This document shows, piece by piece, positions 25,725-33,980 of a stretch of 41,758 nucleotides of DNA. Origin of the DNA: Candidatus Didemnitutus sp. (GTDB lineage: Bacteria; Verrucomicrobiota; Verrucomicrobiia; Opitutales; Opitutaceae). The notes beneath the pieces are model-generated. The model was given only the letters and a program-made list of their open reading frames with translations, was not told the origin of the DNA and made no database searches. How positions within the stretch are numbered: position 1 is the stretch's first letter; each line of letters starts with the position of its first letter. A program made the translations under genes and the position numbers. Location of the stretch: positions 1-41,758 of the forward strand of contig JAUXXD010000071.1 in the NCBI GenBank assembly GCA_030681265.1, given 5' to 3'.

Positions 25725-27422
25725 TCAGGCGTCGACCGCGAAAATTTGCACGGACTCGGTCTTGCCTTTCACGACGACGCCGCCGAGCGGACGCAACGTC
25801 TCCCTCGTGGCCGCCGCTGTATGGGCGCTGACGATAATGCGCGTGGCGTAGGCCGGATCTTTCGTCAGTGCTTCGAGACGCGCGGCGAGATTCACGGAGT
25901 CGCCGACGACGGTGTAATTCAGGCGCGTCTTCGAACCCATGTTGCCGGCGATGACTTGCCCCGTGCTGATGCCGATGCCGAGCGCGAGGGTGGGTTTTCC
26001 TTCTGCCGCGAGTTCGCGATTAAGGACGACGAGCGCGACGGCCATCTCGCGCGCGGCGGCGACGGCGCGCGCGGCGGAATCTGCTTGCGCGACCGGTGCA
26101 CCGAAGAGCGCCATGACGGCATCGCCGATGTATTTATCGATCACGCCATGGTGTTTTTCCACCACCGCGCTCATCCGGTCGAGATACCGGTTGAGCAACG
26201 CGAGCAGTTCGGTCGGCGGCAGTTTTTCACTCAACGCAGTGAAGTCGCGCAGATCGGAAAAGAGGACGGTGACTTCGCGCACTTCGCCGCCGAGCTGCAG
26301 ATCAGACTGGAGCAACTGCGTCGCGATTTCCGGCGAGACAACTTTGCCGAGCAAGTCGCGCACGCGGTCGCGTTCGGCGAGGCCGGTGGTCATGTGGTTG
26401 AAGGCGTGGGCGAGGGCGCCGAATTCGTCGGCGCGGCGCAAATCGAGTTGGCGCGTGTAATCACCAGCGGCGACGTGTTGGGTGTGTGCGGCGAGTTGTT
26501 GCACAGGTCGGCTGACATTCCGCGCGAGACCGAGGGCGGCGAGGATGGCGATGACGAGGCCGATGATGGTGTCGTAGATGATGGTTTGCTCAAGCAGGCG
26601 CGAGGGCGCGAGTTGGACGCGGAGCGAGCGTTGCAACGCGATGCGGGCGGGCTCGGCACCTTCGAGGGGCAATATGCGGATCGCGGTGACGTAGTCCTCT
26701 TTCTGCAAGTGCATCAAGCGCGTGGCGGGGTTGGGGTCTTGGCGTGCCAATTCATCGGCGAGCGCAACGGGCATCGTGCTCGCGAGAATTTTCGCGTCCG
26801 CACCGCTGGAAAGAAAGGTCACTTCGACATCAGCACTCGCTTTTAATTCGGCCGCCGTCACGGCGTTGATGGGGAAACCGATGCCGACCCACGCGACGAC
26901 AATCGGTGGCGGTGCCAGCAGCGGCACGAGCACGATCTGGTGAAGTTCCCCGTCGAAGTAGCCGTAGCCCGAAGCTTGTTGCGCATCGGCGTTTTCGGCG
27001 GTGGCGATCAAGGCGTGAAACGGGGCCAAGTCCGCGCTGGAAATCATGCTGCGTGTGCCAGCGAGCACATCGCCCGTCGGATCGAGCAGCAGGATGAGCG
27101 GCGCCTGAATTCGGCCCTGATAAGAGGTGAGCGCGGAGCGCGCTGTTGGCCCACTGAACTCTTCCATAAGGAAGAGTTGTTTCATCGCGTAGTCGTTCGC
27201 CATCAGTCGCGCGGCGAGGAGTAAGGCTTCTTCGCGGCGATCGGCGGAGACTTGGAATTGGCGCGACGCGCGGTGGAGGGCGTCGTCGATCGTCGTGAGG
27301 GCGTTGGTGCGGTTGGCGTTGGAGACGATGACAAAGGTCGCCACTTGCAATGCCGCGACCAGGCCGACGATGAGCACGAGCAGTCGCGTGCGAAAATGGC
27401 GGAAGCGAAACCAGTTCGTCAT
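25725..27422 (-). CDS. Membrane sensor class III adenylate cyclase (extracytoplasmic sensor, HAMP, cyclase)
   Basis: A 565-residue cAMP-producing receptor. An N-terminal TM (LLVLIVGLVAALQVATFVIV), a periplasmic sensor region of about 240 residues, a second TM near 280, a HAMP linker (about 300-355, starting NVSRPVQQL) and a C-terminal cyclase domain. Metal-binding Asp residues are D390 (FSDLRDFT) and D434 (KYIGDAVMALFG). K430 and the Thr of NYTVVGDSVNL fit the ATP-specific Lys/Thr pair of bacterial cyclases. The start is ATG 27422; the longer frame overlaps the cupredoxin gene. Last gene of the esterase-barrel-cupredoxin-cyclase unit. Confidence 0.9.
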   Translation of the reverse strand: MTNWFRFRHFRTRLLVLIVGLVAALQVATFVIVSNANRTNALTTIDDALHRASRQFQVSADRREEALLLAARLMANDYAMKQLFLMEEFSGPTARSALTSYQGRIQAPLILLLDPTGDVLAGTRSMISSADLAPFHALIATAENADAQQASGYGYFDGELHQIVLVPLLAPPPIVVAWVGIGFPINAVTAAELKASADVEVTFLSSGADAKILASTMPVALADELARQDPNPATRLMHLQKEDYVTAIRILPLEGAEPARIALQRSLRVQLAPSRLLEQTIIYDTIIGLVIAILAALGLARNVSRPVQQLAAHTQHVAAGDYTRQLDLRRADEFGALAHAFNHMTTGLAERDRVRDLLGKVVSPEIATQLLQSDLQLGGEVREVTVLFSDLRDFTALSEKLPPTELLALLNRYLDRMSAVVEKHHGVIDKYIGDAVMALFGAPVAQADSAARAVAAAREMAVALVVLNRELAAEGKPTLALGIGISTGQVIAGNMGSKTRLNYTVVGDSVNLAARLEALTKDPAYATRIIVSAHTAAATRETLRPLGGVVVKGKTESVQIFAVDA

Positions 27423-27462
27423 CGGCGCATGGGGTGGGGCATCGGAGACAGTCTGCGTTACC

Positions 27463-28098
27463 TCAGTAGCCGCCAGTTTTCCCTTCGAGCGTGCGGCGGA
27501 TACGGCGGTCGGGTTTGAGCGTGAGACGATATTCGAGCGGACCGACGCCGTCGGCAAAAGTGACTTCCTGGATCTGCGGCGCACTGAGGCGCGGATGCCA
27601 GACCTCGACACGGTAGCGACCGCTTGGCGCGATAAGTTGCGCAGTGCCGGTGGCGTCTGTTTTGGCGAAATGCGGCGTGGGCAACACGACGATGTAGGCG
27701 ATCATCCAATCGTGAATATTGCAGCCGAGCGTGATGATGCCCGGATGATCGAAGAGCACGGATTCATGCGCGCCGGGCGCGTAGAGCGGTTTCTCGAAAC
27801 GCTTCGCTTTCGAGAGCGAGTAGATATGGTGCTGAATGTCGTCACGATTGGGAAACTCAATGACCGTGCCGACGCGAATGACGGTGACGTAGGGCGTGTA
27901 TTCCTGGTCCTGCTGGCTGATTTCAATCAGAGGCTGGTCGGCGGCGGGCGAGGAGACGGCGCCATCGAGCGCGTAGAGCGCGATCACCGCATCCGGCACC
28001 GCTGCGCCTTTCGCGTCTTTGATCACCGCACTCACCGTAGTGGCTGCGGTGGCGCGGAGGGTGAGCAGGCAGAGCGAAAGCAAAAGGAGGCGGATCAT
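27463..28098 (-). CDS. Periplasmic cupredoxin-like protein (methylamine-utilisation-type)
   Basis: A 211-residue exported protein. Signal peptide IRLLLLSLCLLTLRATA, then a carboxypeptidase-regulatory-like start (VSAVIKDAKGAAVPDAVI) and a plastocyanin-type copper site: H90 or H91 (DDIQHHIYS), C126, H129 and M132 (GCNIHDWM). The C-terminal SGRYRVEVWHPRL is another beta motif. These proteins are often labelled methylamine utilisation proteins, but no mau genes are present; a copper- or redox-binding sensory partner is more likely here. It sits between the barrel (7 bp) and the cyclase (40 bp). Confidence 0.85.
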   Translation of the reverse strand: MIRLLLLSLCLLTLRATAATTVSAVIKDAKGAAVPDAVIALYALDGAVSSPAADQPLIEISQQDQEYTPYVTVIRVGTVIEFPNRDDIQHHIYSLSKAKRFEKPLYAPGAHESVLFDHPGIITLGCNIHDWMIAYIVVLPTPHFAKTDATGTAQLIAPSGRYRVEVWHPRLSAPQIQEVTFADGVGPLEYRLTLKPDRRIRRTLEGKTGGY

Positions 28099-28105
28099 GG
28101 GAAAC

Positions 28106-28975
28106 CTAAAAGCGATGCAACACACCGAGTGACACAACCGAGGTGTTATAGCGAACATCGATACGGTTCACCACGCGCGCACTTTCATAGCGCAACGGAA
28201 TGCGCGTGCGGTCGTTCAAGGTGAATGACGCCTCTGTCCACCAGAAATCTGCCGTGCAATCGACGCGGTAAGCGACCCACCCGGGACCGAAGGTGTGTGA
28301 AATTTCCCAAGGGATGCTGTTGTAATAACTGCTCACGACGGGACCAAATCCCCCGGCAATCGCCTGACTCCAGATCGGCCAAGCCGCATTGGCGACGAGG
28401 CGGCCCCACTGGCGCGCGGCACCGGCACTGAGGGTCAAGCGCTCGCTGGCGTGCCAATGCGTTTCCACAGCGAAACGGCGATGTTGAATATCGAACGTGG
28501 TGTGCGACGCGTCGAATTTCTCCCAGCTACCCGATGCGCCAATCCGCCACTCGGGTGTCAGCCGTTTACTGACCGCTAGCGTCGCCTCGCTGCGCCAACC
28601 GCTCCGGCCGTGCTCGCGAAAGGCGACGCGCGCCACGCCCGCGCTGAGATCCACGACTGGCGCCATCGGGCCGAGGCCGAATTTGCGCCGCAAGGTGAGT
28701 TGTCCGTGCGCGTTGACCTGATCCAGCGCGCGGTAATCCGGCACGTGTTCGAATCCCGCATCGAGCTCCGCCAGTAGCAGCCAGCGGGAATTGAGCTGCC
28801 GCGCGTGTGCCGCGAAGCCGTGCGCGGTGTAAATCGTGGCCTCGCGAATCGTCGGCGCATGCGACGTGCGGCTATAGTTTTCCGCCCACGCGACCGACGC
28901 CTGCATCCGGTAATCGACCGCGAGCAGCGGCAGCGGCGCGAGGGCGAGCCAGAGAAGCGACCAACGCGCGCGCAT
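28106..28975 (-). CDS. Outer-membrane beta-barrel protein, function unknown
   Basis: A 289-residue protein with signal peptide ending LPLLA, alternating hydrophobic/polar strands throughout (for example RLTLSAGAARQWG, TRIPLRYESARV) and a terminal VLHRF whose Phe fits the BAM recognition rule. No named family recognised. The start codon overlaps the stop of the upstream esterase as TGATG, so translation is probably coupled. The cupredoxin gene follows at 7 bp. Confidence 0.75.
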   Translation of the reverse strand: MRARWSLLWLALAPLPLLAVDYRMQASVAWAENYSRTSHAPTIREATIYTAHGFAAHARQLNSRWLLLAELDAGFEHVPDYRALDQVNAHGQLTLRRKFGLGPMAPVVDLSAGVARVAFREHGRSGWRSEATLAVSKRLTPEWRIGASGSWEKFDASHTTFDIQHRRFAVETHWHASERLTLSAGAARQWGRLVANAAWPIWSQAIAGGFGPVVSSYYNSIPWEISHTFGPGWVAYRVDCTADFWWTEASFTLNDRTRIPLRYESARVVNRIDVRYNTSVVSLGVLHRF

Positions 28976-29616
28976 CAGAGGAGCGGAGCCAGGGTTTGCC
29001 AGACGGTATCGGCGACAAGGCGGTGGCCCTCGACCGTCGGGTGAATGCCGTCGGGCAGATTCAATTCCGGCACGCCGCCGACGCCTTCCAAGAGAAACGG
29101 AATCAGCGGAATTTGATTTTTCTCGGCGAGGCGCGGGAAAATCTCCGCAAAAGCGGTCGAGTAGTCGGTGCCCATATTCGTGGGGATTTGGAGACCGGTG
29201 AGCACGATGAGAATCTGCGGATTCTTGGCGCGAATCCGCTCAATCATCAACTGAAGGTTCGTCTCCGTGACGCCGGACGGTGTGCCGCGCAATCCGTCGT
29301 TGCCGCCGAGCTCGAGCACGAAGACATCGACCGGTTGCCGCAAAATCCAATCGATGCGCCGCAGTCCGCCCGCGGTGGTTTCGCCGCTGAGGCCGGCGTT
29401 GACGACGCGCCATTTGCCGGGTTGCGCCTCGTCGAGCCGTTGTTGGATCAGCGCGGGATAAGCGTCGTGAGGGTCAATGCCGTAGCCCGCCGTGAGGCTG
29501 TCGCCGAAGAAGAGCAGGGTCTTCGGCTCGGCCGCCCACGCGGCGACGCCGAGCAGCAGGGCGACCGCCGTGGCGGCGAACCGTCCGGCCCCTCGAAATC
29601 GCCATTCGTCGAACAT
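28975..29616 (-). CDS. SGNH/GDSL arylesterase/lysophospholipase, TesA-like
   Basis: A 213-residue exported esterase. Signal peptide up to AAWAA, block I FFGDSLTAGYG with nucleophile S40, block III GGND, block V DGIHP with the Asp-His pair. TesA of E. coli is a periplasmic thioesterase/lysophospholipase/arylesterase of this type and is divergent from ybbA-ybbP, exactly as here. Start at ATG 29616 gives a clean signal peptide; upstream ATGs at 29637 and 29655 are possible. Head of the minus-strand unit leading to the cyclase. Confidence 0.88.
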   Translation of the reverse strand: MFDEWRFRGAGRFAATAVALLLGVAAWAAEPKTLLFFGDSLTAGYGIDPHDAYPALIQQRLDEAQPGKWRVVNAGLSGETTAGGLRRIDWILRQPVDVFVLELGGNDGLRGTPSGVTETNLQLMIERIRAKNPQILIVLTGLQIPTNMGTDYSTAFAEIFPRLAEKNQIPLIPFLLEGVGGVPELNLPDGIHPTVEGHRLVADTVWQTLAPLL

Positions 29617-29665
29617 CTTTGCTCTTTTGCCCAGCATGACTGTGTTACTTCGCATCCTGCCATTC

Positions 29666-30358
29666 ATGAGTGTCAAATCTATCCTGAAAGTCGAGCGCCT
29701 CACCAAGTCTTATCCTACCGCCGTGGGCGAACTCACCGTGCTGAAAGAAGTCAGCTTCGCGCTCGAACCGGGAGCGACCTGCGCTATCGTCGGTCCGTCC
29801 GGCAGCGGCAAGACCACGTTGCTCGGCCTCTGCGCCGGTCTCGATCAACCGAGTGGTGGCAGCGTGCAACTCGCGGGTCGCGAAATCGGCCATCTTTCCG
29901 AAGACGAGCGCGCCGCCGTGCGCAACGCGGAGATCGGTTTCGTGTTCCAGAATTTTCAATTGATTCCCACGCTCACGGCGTTGGAAAACGTGCTCGTGCC
30001 GCTCGAATTGCGCGGCGAATCCGGTCGCGAGGAAGCCGCCACGGCGTTGCTCGCACGCGTCGGTTTGGGCGATCGTCTCGACCATTACCCGATGCAACTT
30101 TCCGGCGGCGAACAGCAACGCGTGGCGCTGGCGCGCGCGTTCATCAATGAGCCGCACATTCTCTTCTGCGATGAACCGACGGGCAACCTCGACGGCGACA
30201 CGGCGCACGCGATGGTGGAGCTCATCTTCGGCCTCAACCGCGAGCGCGGCACGACGCTCGTGCTCGTGACGCACGACCTCGAACTCGCGCGCAAGACCCA
30301 ACGCATTATCCGCCTTCGCAACGGCGGCGTCATCTCCGACGAACGCACCACCCACTGA
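29666..30358 (+). CDS. ybbA: ABC transporter ATP-binding protein, YbbA/LolD type
   Basis: A 230-residue ATPase. Walker A GPSGSGKTT, Q-loop FVFQNFQ, signature LSGGEQQR, Walker [13 protein letters not shown], switch His in VTHD. Together with the large FtsX permease downstream it matches YbbA-YbbP, an ABC pair without a known substrate-binding protein, thought to act on the envelope. ATG 29666 leaves about 50 bp to the divergent esterase. The partner permease is separated by the GxxExxY element. Confidence 0.9.
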   Translation: MSVKSILKVERLTKSYPTAVGELTVLKEVSFALEPGATCAIVGPSGSGKTTLLGLCAGLDQPSGGSVQLAGREIGHLSEDERAAVRNAEIGFVFQNFQLIPTLTALENVLVPLELRGESGREEAATALLARVGLGDRLDHYPMQLSGGEQQRVALARAFINEPHILFCDEPTGNLDGDTAHAMVELIFGLNRERGTTLVLVTHDLELARKTQRIIRLRNGGVISDERTTH

Positions 30359-30402
30359 GCCGCGCGCGAAAAATTTCGGTCACCAACCTCCAAACCAAAC
30401 AG

Positions 30403-30849
30403 GCCCACGGAATACACGGAACGCACAGAAGGAGTGACCATGAACAAACTGATTCACGAAGAACTGACGTATAAAATCCTCGGCGCGTGCTTTGAGGTTT
30501 ATCGCGAGAAGGGGTGCGGATTTCTTGAGGGTGTTTATCAGGAATGCCTCGAACTTGAGTTTGATCTGCAGGGTTTGCCGGCGCGATCACTCGTGCAGAT
30601 TCCGCTCAGCTACAAAGGTCGCCCGCTCACCAAAACTTACATCGCGGACTTCGTCTGCTTTGGCCAAGTGCTGCTCGAATTGAAAGCGGTGAGTGCATTA
30701 ACCGACGAACACCGCGCCCAAGTTCAAAATTATCTGCACGCTACCGGGCTGCGCGTCGGCTTGCTCGTGAATTTTGGTCATTTTCCGAAAATAGAGCACG
30801 AGCGCTTCGTCCTCTGAATCCTTCCGTGTATTCCGTGTGTTCCGTGGGC
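30403..30849 (+). mobile_element. Compact GxxExxY element with 31-bp inverted-repeat ends
   Basis: Ends 30403-30433 and 30819-30849 are inverted copies with 27 of 31 bases matching; each is built from a CCACGGAA-type word with a period of about 9-10 bases. They enclose a single gene with almost no spare DNA: 6 bp before its ATG and 1 bp after its stop. It sits between an ABC ATPase and its permease, which are normally adjacent, so it looks inserted. No target duplication could be assigned by eye. Confidence 0.65.
30440..30817 (+). CDS. GxxExxY protein (PD-(D/E)XK nuclease-like)
   Basis: A 125-residue protein. The name-giving motif is visible as G-F-L-E-G-V-Y in GCGFLEGVYQE. Later YIADFVCFGQVLLELKAV gives the D...E-x-K spacing of the PD-(D/E)XK nuclease fold, and RVGLLVNFG is the typical C-terminal strand. 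Biochemical function of the family is unknown to me; a nuclease-like fold is the usual inference. It has a strong AGGAG ribosome site 5 bp before ATG 30440 while its neighbours have none, and its base composition is less GC-rich; both suggest foreign origin. Confidence 0.88.
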   Translation: MNKLIHEELTYKILGACFEVYREKGCGFLEGVYQECLELEFDLQGLPARSLVQIPLSYKGRPLTKTYIADFVCFGQVLLELKAVSALTDEHRAQVQNYLHATGLRVGLLVNFGHFPKIEHERFVL

Positions 30850-30876
30850 ACTCCTCCATCTTCCTCTTCTCTTTCG

Positions 30877-33402
30877 ATGAACTTCATCCTCAAAATGGCC
30901 TGGCGGGATACGCGGGCGTCGCGGCGGCGGTTGTTGCTGTTCTCGCTCGCGATCGTGCTCGGCATCGCGTCGCTCGTCGCGGTCGGCTCATTGCGCGACA
31001 ACCTGCGCGCCGCGATCGAAGACCAGACGAAGGCATTGCTAGGCGCGGATTTGATCGTGACCTCCCGTGCCGCGCTTACGCCGGATGCAGAGACGTTCAT
31101 CAACGGCCTTGGCGGCGAACAGGCGCGCGAAATCAGTTTCAATTCCATGCTCGTCGTGCCCGCGAGCGGCGCGACGCGGCTCGTGCAAGTGCGCGCGCTC
31201 GAAGGCGCGTTTCCTTTCTACGGCGAATTTGCCACGAATCCCGCGGGTGCACGTGCGAAGATCGGCGGCGGACAATACGCGATCATCGAGGAAAGTCTCA
31301 TGGTGCAATTCGCGTTGCAACCGGGCGAACGCCTCAAGCTCGGGGCGGGCGAGTTCGTGCTCGCGGGCGGGTTGACCAAGGTGCCGGGCGAATCGGCCGC
31401 AGTGGCGACGATTGCGCCGCGCGTGTTCATTCCGCTGTCGTCGGTCGGCGAAACGGAATTGCTGCAGGCGGGCAGTCTGGCGCGCCATCGTATCTACCTG
31501 AAATTTGCGCCCGGCTACGACGTGGAAAAACTCGTCGCCGACCTGCGCGGACGCTTCCGCGAGTTGCGGCTCGGTTTTGAAACGGTTGAGGCCCGCAAGC
31601 GCGAGCTCGGCAATTCGATTCGCAATGTGAATTCGTTTCTCATGCTCGTCGGTTTCGCGTCGCTCTTCCTCGGTGCGATCGGGGTGGCGAGTGCGATTCA
31701 TGCGCACGTGCGGCAGAAGGTGCCGACGGTTGCGATGCTGCGTTGCCTCGGCGCGAGTGCGCGCACGAGCTTCGCGATTTACCTCGTGCAAGGCGTCGGC
31801 CTCGGCCTCGTCGGTGCGCTCGGTGGCGCGCTTCTCGGGGTGGCGGCGCAACTGGTGCTGCCGTCCTTGTTGCAGGATTTTCTGCCGTTCGCGTTTAACG
31901 CGGCGATTTCGTGGTCGGCGGTCGTGAGCGGAGTGACGGCGGGCGTGGTGATCAGCGTGCTGTTCGCGTTGCTACCGTTGCTCGAAGTGCGGCATGTGTC
32001 GCCGTTGCTCACGTTGCGCTCCGGTCTCGCGGAAGGCGCGCCGAAACGCGACTGGCTGCGCCTTGCGTTGCTCGTGGTGATCGTCGGAGCGGTTTTTGCC
32101 TTCGCGATTTGGCAGACGGGACGCTGGCAGTGGGGCATCGGTTTTGCGGGCGCCTTGTTGGTCGGTTTCGCGGTGTTGGCGGGGATGGCAAAATTGATCG
32201 CGCTCGCGGCGAAGCGGCTGAATTTGCGGCGGCTGCCGTTCGCGTGGCGGCAGGGCGTGGCCAATCTTTATCGGCCGAACAACCGCACGGTGCTGCTGCT
32301 TGTCTCGCTCGGTATGGGCACGTTTCTGATGATGACGCTTTACCTGACGCGCGACACTTTGCTCGGGCAGTTGCGCATCATGGGCGGCGAGGGTCGGCCG
32401 AATCTGATGCTGTTCGATATTCAGGATGATCAGGTTGAGTCGTTGAAAAAAGAACTGGTCGCGATCGGCGCGCCGGTGAAACAGGAAGCGGCGATCGTGA
32501 CGATGCGCATCAGCGGCTTGCAGGGGCGTCCGCTGGCGGAAGTGTTGCGCGATAAATCCATCCGGGTGCCGGCGTGGACGGTGCGGCGCGAGTATCGCTC
32601 GACGTATCGCGGGGAGTTGAGCGCGACGGAGAAAGTGGTGGCGGGCAAGTTTGTCGGTAAGATGCCAGCGGGTGCGGCGCTCGTGCCGGTGTCGGTGGAG
32701 CAGTCGTTGGCGGCGGATCTCGGTCTCACGGTCGGCGATGAAATTGAGTTCGACGTGCAAGGCGTGCCGATTCGCACGGTGGTCGGGAGTTTGCGCGAAG
32801 TGGATTGGCGGCAGATGTCGCCGAATTTTTTCATCGTGTTTCCCGAGGGCGTGTTGGAACCCGCGCCGAAATTTCACGTGATGGCGGTGCGCGTGACGGA
32901 TTCGGCGCACTCGGCGCGCGTGCAACAGGCGGTGGTGCAGGCGCACCCGAATGTGTCGGCAATCGATCTCGAATTGATCATGCAGACAATCGACGGCGTT
33001 TACACGAAGGCCTCGTTTGTCGTGGAATTTCTCGCACTGTTCACCGTGGTGACGGGCGTGGTGGTGTTGGCGGGTGCGGTCTTGATCGGGCGACACCAAC
33101 GCGTGCGCGAAAGCGTGTTGTTGCGCACGCTCGGTGCGACGAAGCGCCAAGTGAACCGCATCATGCTCGCCGAATATTTGGCGCTCGGCACGCTCGGCGC
33201 GGCCGTTGGCGCGGTGCTGGCCGTCGGCGCAAACTGGGGGTTGGCGAAATTTATTTTCAAAATGAACTGGGTCACGCCTGCGCCGGAGGTGTTGTTGCTC
33301 GGCTGGCTGGCGGTGAGTGCGGTGACGGTGATCACGGGACTGTTGGCGAGTCGCGGGATTTGCGATCATCCGCCGTTGGCGGTGTTGCGCCAGGAGACGT
33401 AG
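30877..33402 (+). CDS. ybbP: FtsX-like ABC permease, YbbP type
   Basis: An 841-residue membrane protein with two MacB/FtsX-type modules: a first TM (LLLFSLAIVLGIASLVAVGS), a periplasmic domain, a TM bundle (FASLFLGAIGVASAIHAHV and on), then a second set starting NRTVLLLVSLGMGTFLMMTL and ending with three TMs. PTVAMLRCLGAS and ESVLLRTLGATKRQV are the cytoplasmic coupling helices that contact the ATPase. Partner of the upstream YbbA-like ATPase. Start at ATG 30877; earlier in-frame codons lie inside the right end of the GxxExxY element. Confidence 0.9.
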   Translation: MNFILKMAWRDTRASRRRLLLFSLAIVLGIASLVAVGSLRDNLRAAIEDQTKALLGADLIVTSRAALTPDAETFINGLGGEQAREISFNSMLVVPASGATRLVQVRALEGAFPFYGEFATNPAGARAKIGGGQYAIIEESLMVQFALQPGERLKLGAGEFVLAGGLTKVPGESAAVATIAPRVFIPLSSVGETELLQAGSLARHRIYLKFAPGYDVEKLVADLRGRFRELRLGFETVEARKRELGNSIRNVNSFLMLVGFASLFLGAIGVASAIHAHVRQKVPTVAMLRCLGASARTSFAIYLVQGVGLGLVGALGGALLGVAAQLVLPSLLQDFLPFAFNAAISWSAVVSGVTAGVVISVLFALLPLLEVRHVSPLLTLRSGLAEGAPKRDWLRLALLVVIVGAVFAFAIWQTGRWQWGIGFAGALLVGFAVLAGMAKLIALAAKRLNLRRLPFAWRQGVANLYRPNNRTVLLLVSLGMGTFLMMTLYLTRDTLLGQLRIMGGEGRPNLMLFDIQDDQVESLKKELVAIGAPVKQEAAIVTMRISGLQGRPLAEVLRDKSIRVPAWTVRREYRSTYRGELSATEKVVAGKFVGKMPAGAALVPVSVEQSLAADLGLTVGDEIEFDVQGVPIRTVVGSLREVDWRQMSPNFFIVFPEGVLEPAPKFHVMAVRVTDSAHSARVQQAVVQAHPNVSAIDLELIMQTIDGVYTKASFVVEFLALFTVVTGVVVLAGAVLIGRHQRVRESVLLRTLGATKRQVNRIMLAEYLALGTLGAAVGAVLAVGANWGLAKFIFKMNWVTPAPEVLLLGWLAVSAVTVITGLLASRGICDHPPLAVLRQET

Positions 33403-33480
33403 GCGCACGGCGCGGTGAGGGGGAGTGGGACGCATTTCGCGCTTGTGCGCGGCGCGGAGTTGCGGCGCATTGGCGACATC

Positions 33481-33936
33481 ATGGCCGAACGACTCCTGAC
33501 TTTTCACTACACCTTGCGCGATGCCGCCGGGCAGGTGCTCGATACCTCGCGTGGTGCGCAACCGATCGACTGTGTCGAGGGCGCGGACCAAATTGTGGAG
33601 GGCTTGGAGAAAGCGCTGCGCGACATGAGCGCGGGCGAGCAACGCCAGGTCGTCGTGCCGCCAGCGCAGGGTTACGGGGACGTCGCTACTGATTTGGTGC
33701 AACGCGTGCCGCGCGGAGCGTTGCCGGTGGATGAGTTGAGGGTCGGCGATCAGTTTCAAACCGGTCCGGACCGCCATGCGCCAATCGTGCGCGTGCAAGC
33801 AATCGAGGGCGATGAGGTCGTGCTCGACGCGAATCACCCGTTGGCGGGGCAAGCGTTGTATTTTGACGTCGAGTTGGTGGCGGCGCGTCCGGCGACGAAG
33901 GATGAGCTGAGTGCGGCGCGCGGCAATATGTCGTAA
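33481..33936 (+). CDS. FKBP-type peptidyl-prolyl isomerase, SlyD-like
   Basis: A 151-residue prolyl isomerase and chaperone. FKBP strands flank an inserted insert-in-flap region as in SlyD: LTFHYTLRDAAGQVLDTS, QIVEGLEKALRDMSAGEQ, PPAQGYGDVATDLVQRVPR, LDANHPLAGQALYFDVELV. It lacks SlyD's His-rich metal-binding tail and is probably cytoplasmic (no signal). ATG 33481. The polyphosphate-glucokinase-like gene follows after 44 bp. Confidence 0.92.
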   Translation: MAERLLTFHYTLRDAAGQVLDTSRGAQPIDCVEGADQIVEGLEKALRDMSAGEQRQVVVPPAQGYGDVATDLVQRVPRGALPVDELRVGDQFQTGPDRHAPIVRVQAIEGDEVVLDANHPLAGQALYFDVELVAARPATKDELSAARGNMS

Positions 33937-33980
33937 TGCCGCTATTGCATCCGGCGGGCCGCCCCGTAGCTTCGCCCGCC

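Noticed and set aside
31972-33852. 626-codon minus-strand frame antisense to the YbbP-like permease and FKBP genes
   Set aside because: It spans two well-supported genes and has His/Arg-rich, motif-free sequence.
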